Positions 8,616-16,248 of a DNA stretch of 48,269 bases are shown one piece after another (positions within the stretch are counted from its first letter, which is position 1; every line of letters begins with the position of its first letter). The stretch is from NCBI GenBank assembly GCA_051000345.1, contig JBPCOJ010000005.1, positions 1-48,269 of the forward strand, given 5' to 3'. The DNA comes from JBHENC01 sp051000345. Lineage in GTDB: Bacteria; Acidobacteriota; Blastocatellia; Pyrinomonadales; Pyrinomonadaceae. A program made the position numbers and the translations under genes. The notes below the pieces were generated by a model, which saw only the letters and a program-made list of their open reading frames with translations, searched no databases and had not been told where the DNA came from.

Positions 8616-9446
8616 CTAATCTGCGCAGAAACTCCACGATGTCACTGTGTCATTGCTTATTTCTGTCAGAAATGCGGCGGCGCTCTTGTTAGAGGGATCA
8701 ACCGCAAGCACTTTCTTGTAAAAGTTTATTGCTTCGCTTTTCGCCCGATTCATCTGCGTAAAGCGTGATGATTTATTGATATACGGGCGGAAGCAATCAT
8801 ATTTATAATCTCTCGGAGAGTTTTGCAGATCGTTGCGCAGCACCATGAAAAGGTCTTTGTGAAAATTGGCGAGGATAGACAGCGTTTCTTCGATAAACGG
8901 GCCATCGGGAAATTCTCCGGCGTATTGACGAGCAGCCTTGACGTTTGGCATTACGCCCAAGTCATTGTCACTAACTTGGACGGCTGAGAAAAGAGTGTAT
9001 TTGCGGTATTTAGATCGAGGATTTATTTTGTGGGCTTTGGTTAGTAATTTGCCGGAGTATGCAGCGAATCCGTCATAACATATATAAACACCCAATTCAT
9101 CATATTCAACTTTACAAATTTTCGTATCGTCGCAAGGATAATAGTCAGGCCGATTATTAACAAGTCGCCGAACTTCCTCATCCAAAGCGATAAGCTTTTC
9201 TATCGTCGGTGCTTTTTCTACTGTCTTGTATTCATCGTAAAATTGCGGCAGAAGGAGCGATAGTTGCTCCATATGCCCACATTCATTGGCTGCAACCAAA
9301 GTTTTCTTTTCGCTAACTGCGGTGTGCTTAAGGAGCGCGTTCGCCGGTTCACGACTTTGCAATCGGTGAACTAAAAGCGAAACGGTTGCCCCGCCGAGAG
9401 CGAAGGTTAGAAGAGCGGCGATGAAGTATAAAGCATAACGTCGCAT
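8616..9446 (-). CDS. Unknown membrane-anchored or exported protein
   Basis: I do not recognise the family. The 276-residue protein has a single N-terminal hydrophobic segment (residues about 5-27, YALYFIAALLTFALGGATV), so most of it is probably periplasmic. The C-terminal segment NFYKKVLAVDPSNKSAAAFL resembles one TPR-like helix pair. Cysteines cluster in the middle (YYPCDDTKICKVEYDELGVYICYD) and at the end (SWSFCAD), which would suit disulphides outside the cytoplasm. Base composition is clearly more AT-rich than the flanking dehydrogenase genes, suggesting a later insertion between them. Spacing is 45 bp from the aldehyde dehydrogenase stop and 66 bp to the alanine dehydrogenase start, same strand. 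Confidence 0.7.
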   Translation of the reverse strand: MRRYALYFIAALLTFALGGATVSLLVHRLQSREPANALLKHTAVSEKKTLVAANECGHMEQLSLLLPQFYDEYKTVEKAPTIEKLIALDEEVRRLVNNRPDYYPCDDTKICKVEYDELGVYICYDGFAAYSGKLLTKAHKINPRSKYRKYTLFSAVQVSDNDLGVMPNVKAARQYAGEFPDGPFIEETLSILANFHKDLFMVLRNDLQNSPRDYKYDCFRPYINKSSRFTQMNRAKSEAINFYKKVLAVDPSNKSAAAFLTEISNDTVTSWSFCAD

Positions 9447-9491
9447 ACAAATTACAGTGTTCGCTACAATGAAGTTCGACTTAAACTCGCC

Positions 9492-11078
9492 TCATCCGAT
9501 GCCGTTGATTTCGTCGATCTGGGCGCGTTGCAGTTTGCCGCTGTAATCGACGTAGACGGATTTCCATTCGGTGAAAATATCCAAGACTTGCGTGCCAGCT
9601 TCGCGGTGGCCGTTGCCTGTGGCCTTCGTGCCGCCGAAGGGCAGATGAACTTCCGCGCCGATGGTCGAAGCGTTGATGTAGAAAATGCCCGTGTACATTT
9701 CGTTCATCGCATGAAAGGCGCGGTTCACGTCCTTCGTATAAATCGCCGCAGACAAACCGTAGCGCACGCCGTTGGCAATCTCGACGGCTTCATCCAGCGA
9801 ACTCGCCGGGATGACGGATGTCACGGGGCCGAAGATTTCTTCCTGCGCAACGCGCATGTCGGGCGCAACGTCCGTGAAGACAGTCGGCTCGATAAAGTAG
9901 CCGTTGGCGTGCGCTCCCTTATCAAGACGTTTCCCGCCGCAAGCGAGTGTCGCGCCGTCTTCGCGCTCGCCGATTTCGATATAGCCCATAATCTTATGAA
10001 CGGCGTTAGCGTTGATCGCAGGCCCCATGTCCACCCTCGGATCGGAGCCGTCGCCGACGCGCAAAGCACCGGCGCGCGCAATGAGTTTTTGCACAAACTG
10101 CTTATAGATTTTTTTGTGTACGATAAGGCGCGACGACGCCGTGCAGCGTTGGCCGGAAGTGCCGAAAGCGCCCCACACCGCGCCTTCGATGGCGAGGTCA
10201 ACGTCCGCGTCTTCCATCACGATAATGACGTTTTTGCCGCCCATTTCGAGCGAGCAAATCGCGTTTCGTTCGGCGCAGGCGCTTGCTACGGTGCGGCCTG
10301 TTTCCGTCGAGCCTGTGAAAGAAATAAGACGCAGCGCCGGATGATTCGTGATCGGCGCGCCAGCCGCTTCGCCGTAGCCCGTAACGACGTTAACGACGCC
10401 TTTGGGTACGCCCGCTTCCTCGCACGCTTCGACCAGATTAATGGTCGAGAGCGGAGTGTCTTCGGCGGGCTTAATAACGACGGTGTTGCCGCAGACGAGC
10501 GCCGGGATCAATTTCCAACTCGGAATCGCCATCGGGAAATTCCATGGCGTGATTAAGCCGCACAGTCCGACGGGTTGGCGCACGCACATCGCAAACTTGT
10601 CGGGCATTTCGGCGGGCGTCGTGTAACCGTGAAGCCTACGGCCTTCGCCCGCTGTGTAGAACGTGCAATCGATTGCTTCCTGCACGTCGCCGCCCGTTTC
10701 CTTCAAGACCTTGCCCATCTCGCGCGTCATCTCCGCCGCATAACGCTCTTTGTTGCGTATGAGAATCTCGCCGAGACGAAAAAGAATTTCGGCGCGGCGC
10801 GGCGCGGGCGTCCGTCGCCATCCGTTAAAAGCATTCCGCGCCGCATCGACCGCAAGGTCAACGTCCTCTTTTGCAGAGAGCGCAAAGCGTCCGACGACAT
10901 CGCGCGTGTCCGCCGGATTCAAATTCTCGAACGTCTCGCCCGAAGCAGACGCGACCCATTCGCCGCCGATATAATTGCGATACGTTTTCACGCTCGTCGC
11001 TGAAGAGACGCGACGCGCAGGCTTTTCCCGGTTATTTTCCTTCGCCTTTTTGCCGATTGCTTTTTTCGCTTGTGCCAT
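9492..11078 (-). CDS. NAD(P)-dependent aldehyde dehydrogenase
   Basis: A 528-residue ALDH-superfamily enzyme oxidising an aldehyde to its acid. Visible motifs: PWNFP (N180), FTGSTETG (254-261), general base E278 in LEMGGKN, nucleophile C312 in GQRCTAS, and EEIFGPV near the C-terminus. The C-terminal FGGTKATGNGHREAG points to a semialdehyde dehydrogenase subgroup (compare alpha-ketoglutarate or aminoadipate semialdehyde dehydrogenases), but the substrate cannot be fixed. The first ~30 residues are a Lys/Arg/Ala-rich extension absent from most relatives; a GTG at residue 30 could be an alternative start, and there is no clear Shine-Dalgarno sequence before the ATG. Its upstream gap is filled by an inverted pair of 7-bp repeats. 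Confidence 0.92.
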   Translation of the reverse strand: MAQAKKAIGKKAKENNREKPARRVSSATSVKTYRNYIGGEWVASASGETFENLNPADTRDVVGRFALSAKEDVDLAVDAARNAFNGWRRTPAPRRAEILFRLGEILIRNKERYAAEMTREMGKVLKETGGDVQEAIDCTFYTAGEGRRLHGYTTPAEMPDKFAMCVRQPVGLCGLITPWNFPMAIPSWKLIPALVCGNTVVIKPAEDTPLSTINLVEACEEAGVPKGVVNVVTGYGEAAGAPITNHPALRLISFTGSTETGRTVASACAERNAICSLEMGGKNVIIVMEDADVDLAIEGAVWGAFGTSGQRCTASSRLIVHKKIYKQFVQKLIARAGALRVGDGSDPRVDMGPAINANAVHKIMGYIEIGEREDGATLACGGKRLDKGAHANGYFIEPTVFTDVAPDMRVAQEEIFGPVTSVIPASSLDEAVEIANGVRYGLSAAIYTKDVNRAFHAMNEMYTGIFYINASTIGAEVHLPFGGTKATGNGHREAGTQVLDIFTEWKSVYVDYSGKLQRAQIDEINGIG

Positions 11079-11081
11079 AAG

Positions 11082-11191
11082 AATCAGTGAGCGGTGGTCA
11101 GTTGTCAGTGGTCAGCAAGCAGTGGTAGTGGGTAGCGTTCATCAGGATTTGATTTAACTAACCACCGACCACTGTCCACTGATTACTGGTA
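11082..11191. repeat. Inverted pair of degenerate 7-bp tandem repeats (locus A)
   Basis: The left array (11082-11133) has TCAGT at 7- or 14-bp spacing with the word GTGGTCA. The right array (11157-11191) reads ACTAACC ACCGACC ACTGTCC and two further units in 7-bp phase on the opposite strand. Together they can fold as an imperfect hairpin. The right array runs across the stop codon of htrA, and the left one reaches to within a few bases of the aldehyde dehydrogenase start. Confidence 0.75.
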
Positions 11192-12793
11192 AGTGAATTG
11201 GACGATGCGTTGAAGGACGCGATCAGTTTGTTCGCTGTAGCTGGCGATGTTCAAAACGATGGCGTCGCCGGGTTTAAGGGTGGCGACAACGCGCTTGAAA
11301 TCATCGAGCGTTGCGACGGGTATGCGATTGATGCGCACGATCACGTCGCCTTCGATAATGGCGGGCTGGCCGCCGGGCAAGCGCACGTCCGCCGCGATGC
11401 CGTTCGGGTCTATTTCCTTGATGAGCAAGCCGCGCACGCCGCCCAAGTTTCTTTCGGCGATGAGTTGCGGCGTCAGTTCGGCGAGCGTAATGCCGAGCGG
11501 CAATTTATCGCTCGCAGGCTTCTTCGCGTTCTTCGTCGCGCCCGATTGTTCCGCCTCGCGCGAGGCCGTCAAAGTTGCAGGGCGTTCGCCGACGGCAGCG
11601 CTCGCCGTGCGACGTTCGAGTTTGCCGCCGACATCGCGCAGATAAGTTAATTGCACGGTTTGTCCGACAGCCGTTGAGCCGACTCTATTGATTAAATCCT
11701 GCACGTTAATAACGGGCTGCGAATTCAATTCGACGATCACATCGCCCGCCTGCAATCCTGCTTTGGCCGCTGGCCCCTGCTGGTCTGCGAGATTCGTGAC
11801 GATCACGCCGCGCGCTTCCGGCAAATTGAACACGCGCGCGTAAGGCGCTTTTACGTCGTCCAGATTGATGCCCAGATAACCGCGCCGGACTTTGCCGCCG
11901 GAAACGATTTGTTTGTAAACGAACGACGCGGCGTTTGCCGGAAGCGCAAAGCCGATGCCGTTGTAATCGCCTGTGGTGGTTGCGATCTGTGAATTGATGC
12001 CGATGACTTCGCCGCGCATGTTAATAAGCGGGCCGCCGGAATTGCCGCGATTAATGGCCGCGTCCGTTTGCAGAAATTGCTGAAAGCTCGTGAAGTGCGC
12101 CGCGTCCGAGCGCTCTTTCGTGGAAATAATTCCGGCGGTCACTGTTTGATCTAGGCCAAAGGGCGAGCCAATCGCCAGCACCCAATCGCCGACTTGCGCG
12201 TTCGTCGAATCGCCTAGCTTGACTGTCGGCAGTTCGCGTCCCGCGTCGATCTTGACGACGGCGACATCCGTTTCTTCGTCCACGCCGATGACTTTTCCGG
12301 GAAACTCTTCGCCCGATTGCAAACGCACGACAATCCTCGATGCGCCTTCGACAACGTGCTGGTTAGTGAGTATGAAACCCTTTGCATCGACGATGAAGCC
12401 GGAGCCGACACCGCGCGCCGGACGCCTCGCTTGCCTGCGAAACATATCGAGCAGGGATTTGTTGCCGGGAGATGTCGGCGTGGCTGCCGATGATTGATCG
12501 TCTTTGTCTTCATCGTCTCCGGCGGCGATTTCCGGCGCGGCGATTTTCGTGTCGATGTTGACGACGGCGGGTTCGACGCGCTTGGCGATTTCAACGAAGG
12601 ACGCGGACAAAGCTTCGGGCGCGCGTGCAATCTGCGCTTCGCTTTGCGCGAACAGCGGGCGGCCTGTGAGCAATGCGCCGAGGCCGATTCCCGTTGTCAG
12701 ACAAGCGACGACGAGCGCCACTATCCACACGCGCAGCTTGCGCAAAATCGCTTGCTCGTCAACTGTCGTTCGACCTTCAGGAAGCTTCAACAT
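11183..12793 (-). CDS. HtrA/DegP-type periplasmic serine protease with two PDZ domains
   Basis: A 536-residue envelope protease or chaperone. Residues about 21-42 form an N-terminal signal anchor. The trypsin-like domain carries the triad H146 (LTNQHVVEG), D176 (EETDVAVV) and S252 (NRGNSGGPL). PDZ1 spans about 300-400 (GVIVTNLADQQGPAAKAGL) and PDZ2 about 430-530 (GLLIKEIDPNGIA, EGDVIVRINRIPV). An acidic Asp/Glu/Ser linker (about 90-110) precedes the protease domain. Length and architecture match DegP/DegQ/MucD. In this family it degrades or refolds misfolded envelope proteins under stress. It is in a same-strand run, but the large repeat-filled gap after it argues against tight co-transcription with the aldehyde dehydrogenase. 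Confidence 0.94.
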   Translation of the reverse strand: MLKLPEGRTTVDEQAILRKLRVWIVALVVACLTTGIGLGALLTGRPLFAQSEAQIARAPEALSASFVEIAKRVEPAVVNIDTKIAAPEIAAGDDEDKDDQSSAATPTSPGNKSLLDMFRRQARRPARGVGSGFIVDAKGFILTNQHVVEGASRIVVRLQSGEEFPGKVIGVDEETDVAVVKIDAGRELPTVKLGDSTNAQVGDWVLAIGSPFGLDQTVTAGIISTKERSDAAHFTSFQQFLQTDAAINRGNSGGPLINMRGEVIGINSQIATTTGDYNGIGFALPANAASFVYKQIVSGGKVRRGYLGINLDDVKAPYARVFNLPEARGVIVTNLADQQGPAAKAGLQAGDVIVELNSQPVINVQDLINRVGSTAVGQTVQLTYLRDVGGKLERRTASAAVGERPATLTASREAEQSGATKNAKKPASDKLPLGITLAELTPQLIAERNLGGVRGLLIKEIDPNGIAADVRLPGGQPAIIEGDVIVRINRIPVATLDDFKRVVATLKPGDAIVLNIASYSEQTDRVLQRIVQFTYQ

Positions 12794-12973
12794 GATATGT
12801 ACCGCCTATTGAAAAACCATACCCGAAACGTTGACGCGAGATTTGCTTTGCTCATCGCGCCCGATGTAAATCTTCTGCCGCAGAAGCGAAAGGTTTTCAA
12901 GTATAACGAAACACCGTGCGCGCCGCAAAGCAAGCGGCACCCGGCACACAGGATTTACGGCTCGATTTGCAGT

Positions 12974-14002
12974 TCAAAGGGATTCCTTTTTTGCGATGTA
13001 ATCGCCCGCCGCCTTCGCATGAAATCCATCTTCATCGTCAACGTCATCCGTTATCACACTCTCATCCGTCACAGGCTTTCCCTTGCCGCGAAGCCGTAAT
13101 TCCGATACAAGCACGCCCGCGAGAATGAGCGCCGCGCCCACATTCGCCCGCCCGCCCGTCCATTCATTTCTGCCGCGCACGATGACCGCAATCAAAGTGG
13201 CGAAGACGGGTTCGAGGCTAAAGATAATCGCCGCGTGCGTCGCAGACATTTTTCCTTGCGCCCAAGTCCAAGCGAGAAATGTTCCAACTGTCGCCACAAT
13301 CGCCAGATAAATTTCCTGCCACACGACGCGCGCGCTCCACACCAGCGGCACAGCCTCGCGCGCGACAAACAGCGGCACAGCGTTTTGCGGAAACACACGC
13401 GCGACAAAATGAAGCGAAGACCACATCGAGAGAAAGACAACGGCCGCAATCGTTATCTGCAAAACAGTTAATTGTCGCGGGTCGATGCGTTTCGCGTAAA
13501 CGCTCGTCAACGTCAAATGCGTCGCAAAGAGAACGGTGCAAGCGAGCGTCAATAAATCGCCCGTGTTCACGCTCGCGTCGTGCGGCGCAAGAATCAACGC
13601 GCCGCCGATGGAAGCCAGTACGACGCCGAGCAGATTCTCGAAGTTCGGGCGCACGCGCAACAGCGCAAAGGCGACGAACGGCACAAGCGGCGTCGTCAGC
13701 CCCGTGACGAACGCGGACTTTGACGGCGTCGTATAAACCTGCCCGACAGCCTGCAACGCAAAGCCGACGCCCACCAGAATTCCGAGCAGCACGCCCGCCT
13801 TCCATTCATAAAAACGCGCGCGGACAATTTGCTTGCCGAACAACACGACGAGCACGACGGCGGCAATCCCGAAACGGAACGTCAGATAAGCGACGGGCGG
13901 CCAACGCTCCAGCACGTCCTTCGCCATCACGAACGTCGAACCCCACACGAGCGTCGTCAACACCAGCGCCGCATCCGCCGAAAGATTTTTTCTAAGCTGC
14001 AT
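12974..14002 (-). CDS. DMT-superfamily transporter with two EamA domains
   Basis: A 342-residue inner-membrane protein with about ten predicted transmembrane helices in two EamA repeats (for example TTLVWGSTFVMAKDVL in the first and GTFLAWTWAQGKMSATHAA in the second). The WGSTFV and ALQAVGQVYT segments are typical of RhaT/YdcZ-like EamA permeases, which usually export amino acids or other metabolites. The substrate is unknown. The C-terminal ~40 residues after the last helix are charged (DVDDEDGFHAKAAGDYIAKK) and cytosolic. The upstream gap (14003-14215) holds another inverted 7-bp repeat pair. Confidence 0.88.
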   Translation of the reverse strand: MQLRKNLSADAALVLTTLVWGSTFVMAKDVLERWPPVAYLTFRFGIAAVVLVVLFGKQIVRARFYEWKAGVLLGILVGVGFALQAVGQVYTTPSKSAFVTGLTTPLVPFVAFALLRVRPNFENLLGVVLASIGGALILAPHDASVNTGDLLTLACTVLFATHLTLTSVYAKRIDPRQLTVLQITIAAVVFLSMWSSLHFVARVFPQNAVPLFVAREAVPLVWSARVVWQEIYLAIVATVGTFLAWTWAQGKMSATHAAIIFSLEPVFATLIAVIVRGRNEWTGGRANVGAALILAGVLVSELRLRGKGKPVTDESVITDDVDDEDGFHAKAAGDYIAKKESL

Positions 14003-14013
14003 AAAGAGCAGTA

Positions 14014-14215
14014 TTCAGAGTACAGAAGTCAGGAGTTAGAATAAAACCAAGCGCAAGTTTACGCTTGAATCAAAAATTGATAGAGCATGGGTATGACAAC
14101 AATTACAGAACGTGCATGTAGCAACAAGCGAACAAAGCGTGAATGCGACTCGCGCGGCTATCTTCTGCGGCCTTATCTTATTCTGACTTCTGTCTCCTGA
14201 CTTCTGACTACTGTC
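14014..14215. repeat. Inverted pair of degenerate 7-bp tandem repeats (locus B)
   Basis: The left array (14014-14041) reads TTCAGAG TACAGAA plus GTCAGGA GTTAGAA. The right array (14181-14215) reads TTCTGAC TTCTGTC plus TCCTGAC TTCTGAC TACTGTC, the opposite-strand version of the same word. The right array ends exactly at the stop codon (14218-14216) of the alcohol dehydrogenase. The spacer of ~140 bp contains a small AAGCG/CGCTT hairpin and no gene. Confidence 0.75.
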
Positions 14216-15175
14216 TTATGGTTTGAGCAGAATTTTGATGATGCCCTTTTCGGTGGCACGGCGCATTGCGCACACGCCGTCACGAAGCGCGTGCTGTTCG
14301 CTGATTAAACTTTCGACATCGATACTTTTATTTTTAAGCAGTTCGAGCGCCGGAGCAAAGCGCCCGCAGCGCGAGCCGACGACGCTGATTTCGTCAACGA
14401 CAATCCGCGCGGCATCGATTCGCGTTTGGCCTTGAAAAGTCGATTTCAAAACGAGCGTTCCGCGCGGGCGCAGCATATCCAGCGCGAGCGCAAAGCCGGA
14501 CTCAGCGCCCGACGCTTCGACTACTACATCGAATTCACGAACGCGCCGCCGCGCATCATCGACCATCATTGTTTCAATTCCACGCCGCGCCGCAATGCTC
14601 AATTTCTCCGCGTGCTTTCCGATGAGCAGCAACCCGGCTCCCGTCAGCGCCAGCGCCTGCGCGCACAAAAGTCCGAGCTTGCCGTCGCCGATGACCGCGA
14701 TGCGTGTTTCCGCTTCGATGCTCACGCGCTCCGCAATGCCGCGAGCCGCCGCGAGTGGCTCCGTGAACACCGCGCACTCGTCTGAAATTTCATCCGGCAC
14801 AATCAAAAGATTCGCGGCGGGCAATTGCAAAAACTCCGCGTGCGCTCCGTCGCGCCCGTGTATGCCGAGCACCGTCCGCTCCGAACAATGCCGCGCGTCA
14901 TTCGCCGCACATAACGCGCAATGCCCGCAGCCAGCGTTAAGTTCACCCACCACGCGCCGCCCCGTTAAGTGGCGCGCATCGTCCGGCGCACTTTCCACTA
15001 CGCCGACAAACTCATGTCCCAATGTTCCTTGAAATCCCGCGTAGCCGCGCGCAATCTCCGCATCCGTATTGCAAATGCCCGACAGCACGACACGCACCAG
15101 CGCTTCACGCTCATCGCGCGGCATCGGAACTTCCGCGACGCTCAATTCATCGCGCTCATAACGTAGTGCAAGCAT
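14216..15175 (-). CDS. Zinc-containing medium-chain alcohol dehydrogenase
   Basis: A 319-residue MDR-superfamily oxidoreductase. Catalytic-zinc ligands are C35 (SGICNTD) and H54/E55 (LGHEFVG). Structural-zinc cysteines C83, C86, C89 and C97 lie in AGCGHCALCAANDARHC. The Rossmann segment IAVIGDGKLGLLCAQ gives NAD(P) binding, with GDGKLG in place of the usual GxGxxG. It is 20-30 residues shorter than the ~340-350 of most family members. The family oxidises sorbitol, threonine and other secondary alcohols, so the substrate remains open. Its start is bordered by 7-bp repeat locus C. Confidence 0.9.
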   Translation of the reverse strand: MLALRYERDELSVAEVPMPRDEREALVRVVLSGICNTDAEIARGYAGFQGTLGHEFVGVVESAPDDARHLTGRRVVGELNAGCGHCALCAANDARHCSERTVLGIHGRDGAHAEFLQLPAANLLIVPDEISDECAVFTEPLAAARGIAERVSIEAETRIAVIGDGKLGLLCAQALALTGAGLLLIGKHAEKLSIAARRGIETMMVDDARRRVREFDVVVEASGAESGFALALDMLRPRGTLVLKSTFQGQTRIDAARIVVDEISVVGSRCGRFAPALELLKNKSIDVESLISEQHALRDGVCAMRRATEKGIIKILLKP

Positions 15176-15180
15176 AAAAA

Positions 15181-15265
15181 TAGTGGTCAGTGGGCAGTGG
15201 TCGGTGTTCAGTTCTTAGAATTGCCCGAAAACTGTTCACTGACAACTAACCGCTGTTTACTACTT
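15181..15265. repeat. Inverted pair of degenerate 7-bp tandem repeats (locus C)
   Basis: The left array reads TAGTGGT CAGTGGG (15181-15194) then CAGTGGT CGGTGTT CAGTTCT. The right array reads ACTGTTC ACTGACA (15231-15244) then ACTAACC GCTGTTT ACTACTT, reaching the stop codon (15267-15265) of the upstream minus-strand gene. The arms can pair imperfectly over ~35 nt around a ~15-nt loop, filling nearly the whole gap. Confidence 0.75.
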
Positions 15266-15789
15266 CAAAAACTCTCCGTGCGCGTGTAGGCGTTGGCGGG
15301 CGTGAGTTCGATTGTTAGTTTTTGGCCTGTGATGTTGACCGGCAAGCGCCATTCGAGGCTTTGCGCGCCGCCGTTGAGTGTCGCGTGAAGCCACCACTTG
15401 CCGGGCGCAACCGTAAGAATCGTGCTTCCCTTCGCGTCCAACTGCGCGGCGACGGGCGGGCGTTTCTTCATGCGCTGCGACAAAAAAGTTTCAAAGCGCA
15501 ATCCCGCGCGGCGATTGTCCGGATCGAAAAACTCGCGCCGCACGGCTGCCACGTCCACCGAGTAAAGTTCAACCGGCACGTTCAAAGCGATATTGGCGGC
15601 GTCTTCGTCCGGCGGGCGGCGCAGCACAATCGAAACGCTCGTTTGCCCGCCCGCGTTGTTCGTCACCGGCAGCGATCCGCCGTCCGGCAGTTTCCTGTAC
15701 AGCGTCCAGCCCGCGCCGACGAGCGCCACAACCAGCGCCACCCGCAGGCAATGGACAATGACATTCGATTTGAAACTTCGCGTGCTCAC
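15265..15789 (-). CDS. Unknown exported or membrane-anchored protein
   Basis: I do not recognise a specific family. The 174-residue protein has one N-terminal hydrophobic stretch (residues about 12-27, VALVVALVGAGWTLY) and then a soluble, probably periplasmic part. Residues about 110-165 (AQLDAKGSTILTVAPGKWWLHATLNG, EWRLPVNI) resemble the beta-sandwich of carboxypeptidase-regulatory or PEGA-like modules, but the match is weak. It lies 30 bp after the glutaredoxin gene on the same strand and may be co-transcribed with it. Confidence 0.7.
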   Translation of the reverse strand: MSTRSFKSNVIVHCLRVALVVALVGAGWTLYRKLPDGGSLPVTNNAGGQTSVSIVLRRPPDEDAANIALNVPVELYSVDVAAVRREFFDPDNRRAGLRFETFLSQRMKKRPPVAAQLDAKGSTILTVAPGKWWLHATLNGGAQSLEWRLPVNITGQKLTIELTPANAYTRTESF

Positions 15790-15818
15790 GGTTAAGCAAT
15801 CAAAACATTTTCAATCGT

Positions 15819-16073
15819 TTAGCTAACGAGATTTTTCTTGCGCAGCGCTGTTTCCAGTTCTGCATCCGATGGCACGGAGAGCACTTCCGTATCGCCGAGT
15901 TTCACCGTCGGCTTGCGCTCCTTGCCGTTGTTTTGTTCCTTAACCCATGCGGAGGCCGCCGCGTCCTGCTCGACATCTATGTACTTGTAATCCACGCCCA
16001 ACGCATCCAAATGCCGCAGCGTGCGCTTCGTGTCGCCGCACCAATCCGCGCCGTAAACTTCGACCTTGTCCAT
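15819..16073 (-). CDS. Glutaredoxin-family protein (mycoredoxin-like, single cysteine)
   Basis: An 84-residue thioredoxin-fold protein. The N-terminal beta strand and active site are VEVYGADWCGDTKRT with C12 the only cysteine in the chain; the usual CxxC is CGDT here. The cis-Pro segment RKPTVKLGD and the following VPSDAELETAL match mycoredoxin/NrdH-type proteins. The single cysteine suggests monothiol chemistry with a low-molecular-weight thiol. It is divergent from purF and probably heads a two-gene unit with the hypothetical downstream. The leader contains a one-sided 7-bp repeat (CACTGAA AACCTAA at 16120-16133). Confidence 0.85.
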   Translation of the reverse strand: MDKVEVYGADWCGDTKRTLRHLDALGVDYKYIDVEQDAAASAWVKEQNNGKERKPTVKLGDTEVLSVPSDAELETALRKKNLVS

Positions 16074-16248
16074 TGCTTTATTCCCGCCCTTCCAAAAATT
16101 TTACACATCATAGCAACGCTCCACTGAAAACCTAAAACTAAAAACCGTCCGACGCGTTTCCCGATTATTGCGCGGGCGGTTGTTTACAGAGTTCGCCGCA
16201 TCGCATATTCTTGAACCACACGAAAAGAGATCGGCAATCCGGCGAGCG

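Noticed and set aside
9528..10556. Large 342-codon frame opposite the aldehyde dehydrogenase
   Set aside because: It is fully antisense to a gene with intact catalytic motifs and encodes no recognisable domain.
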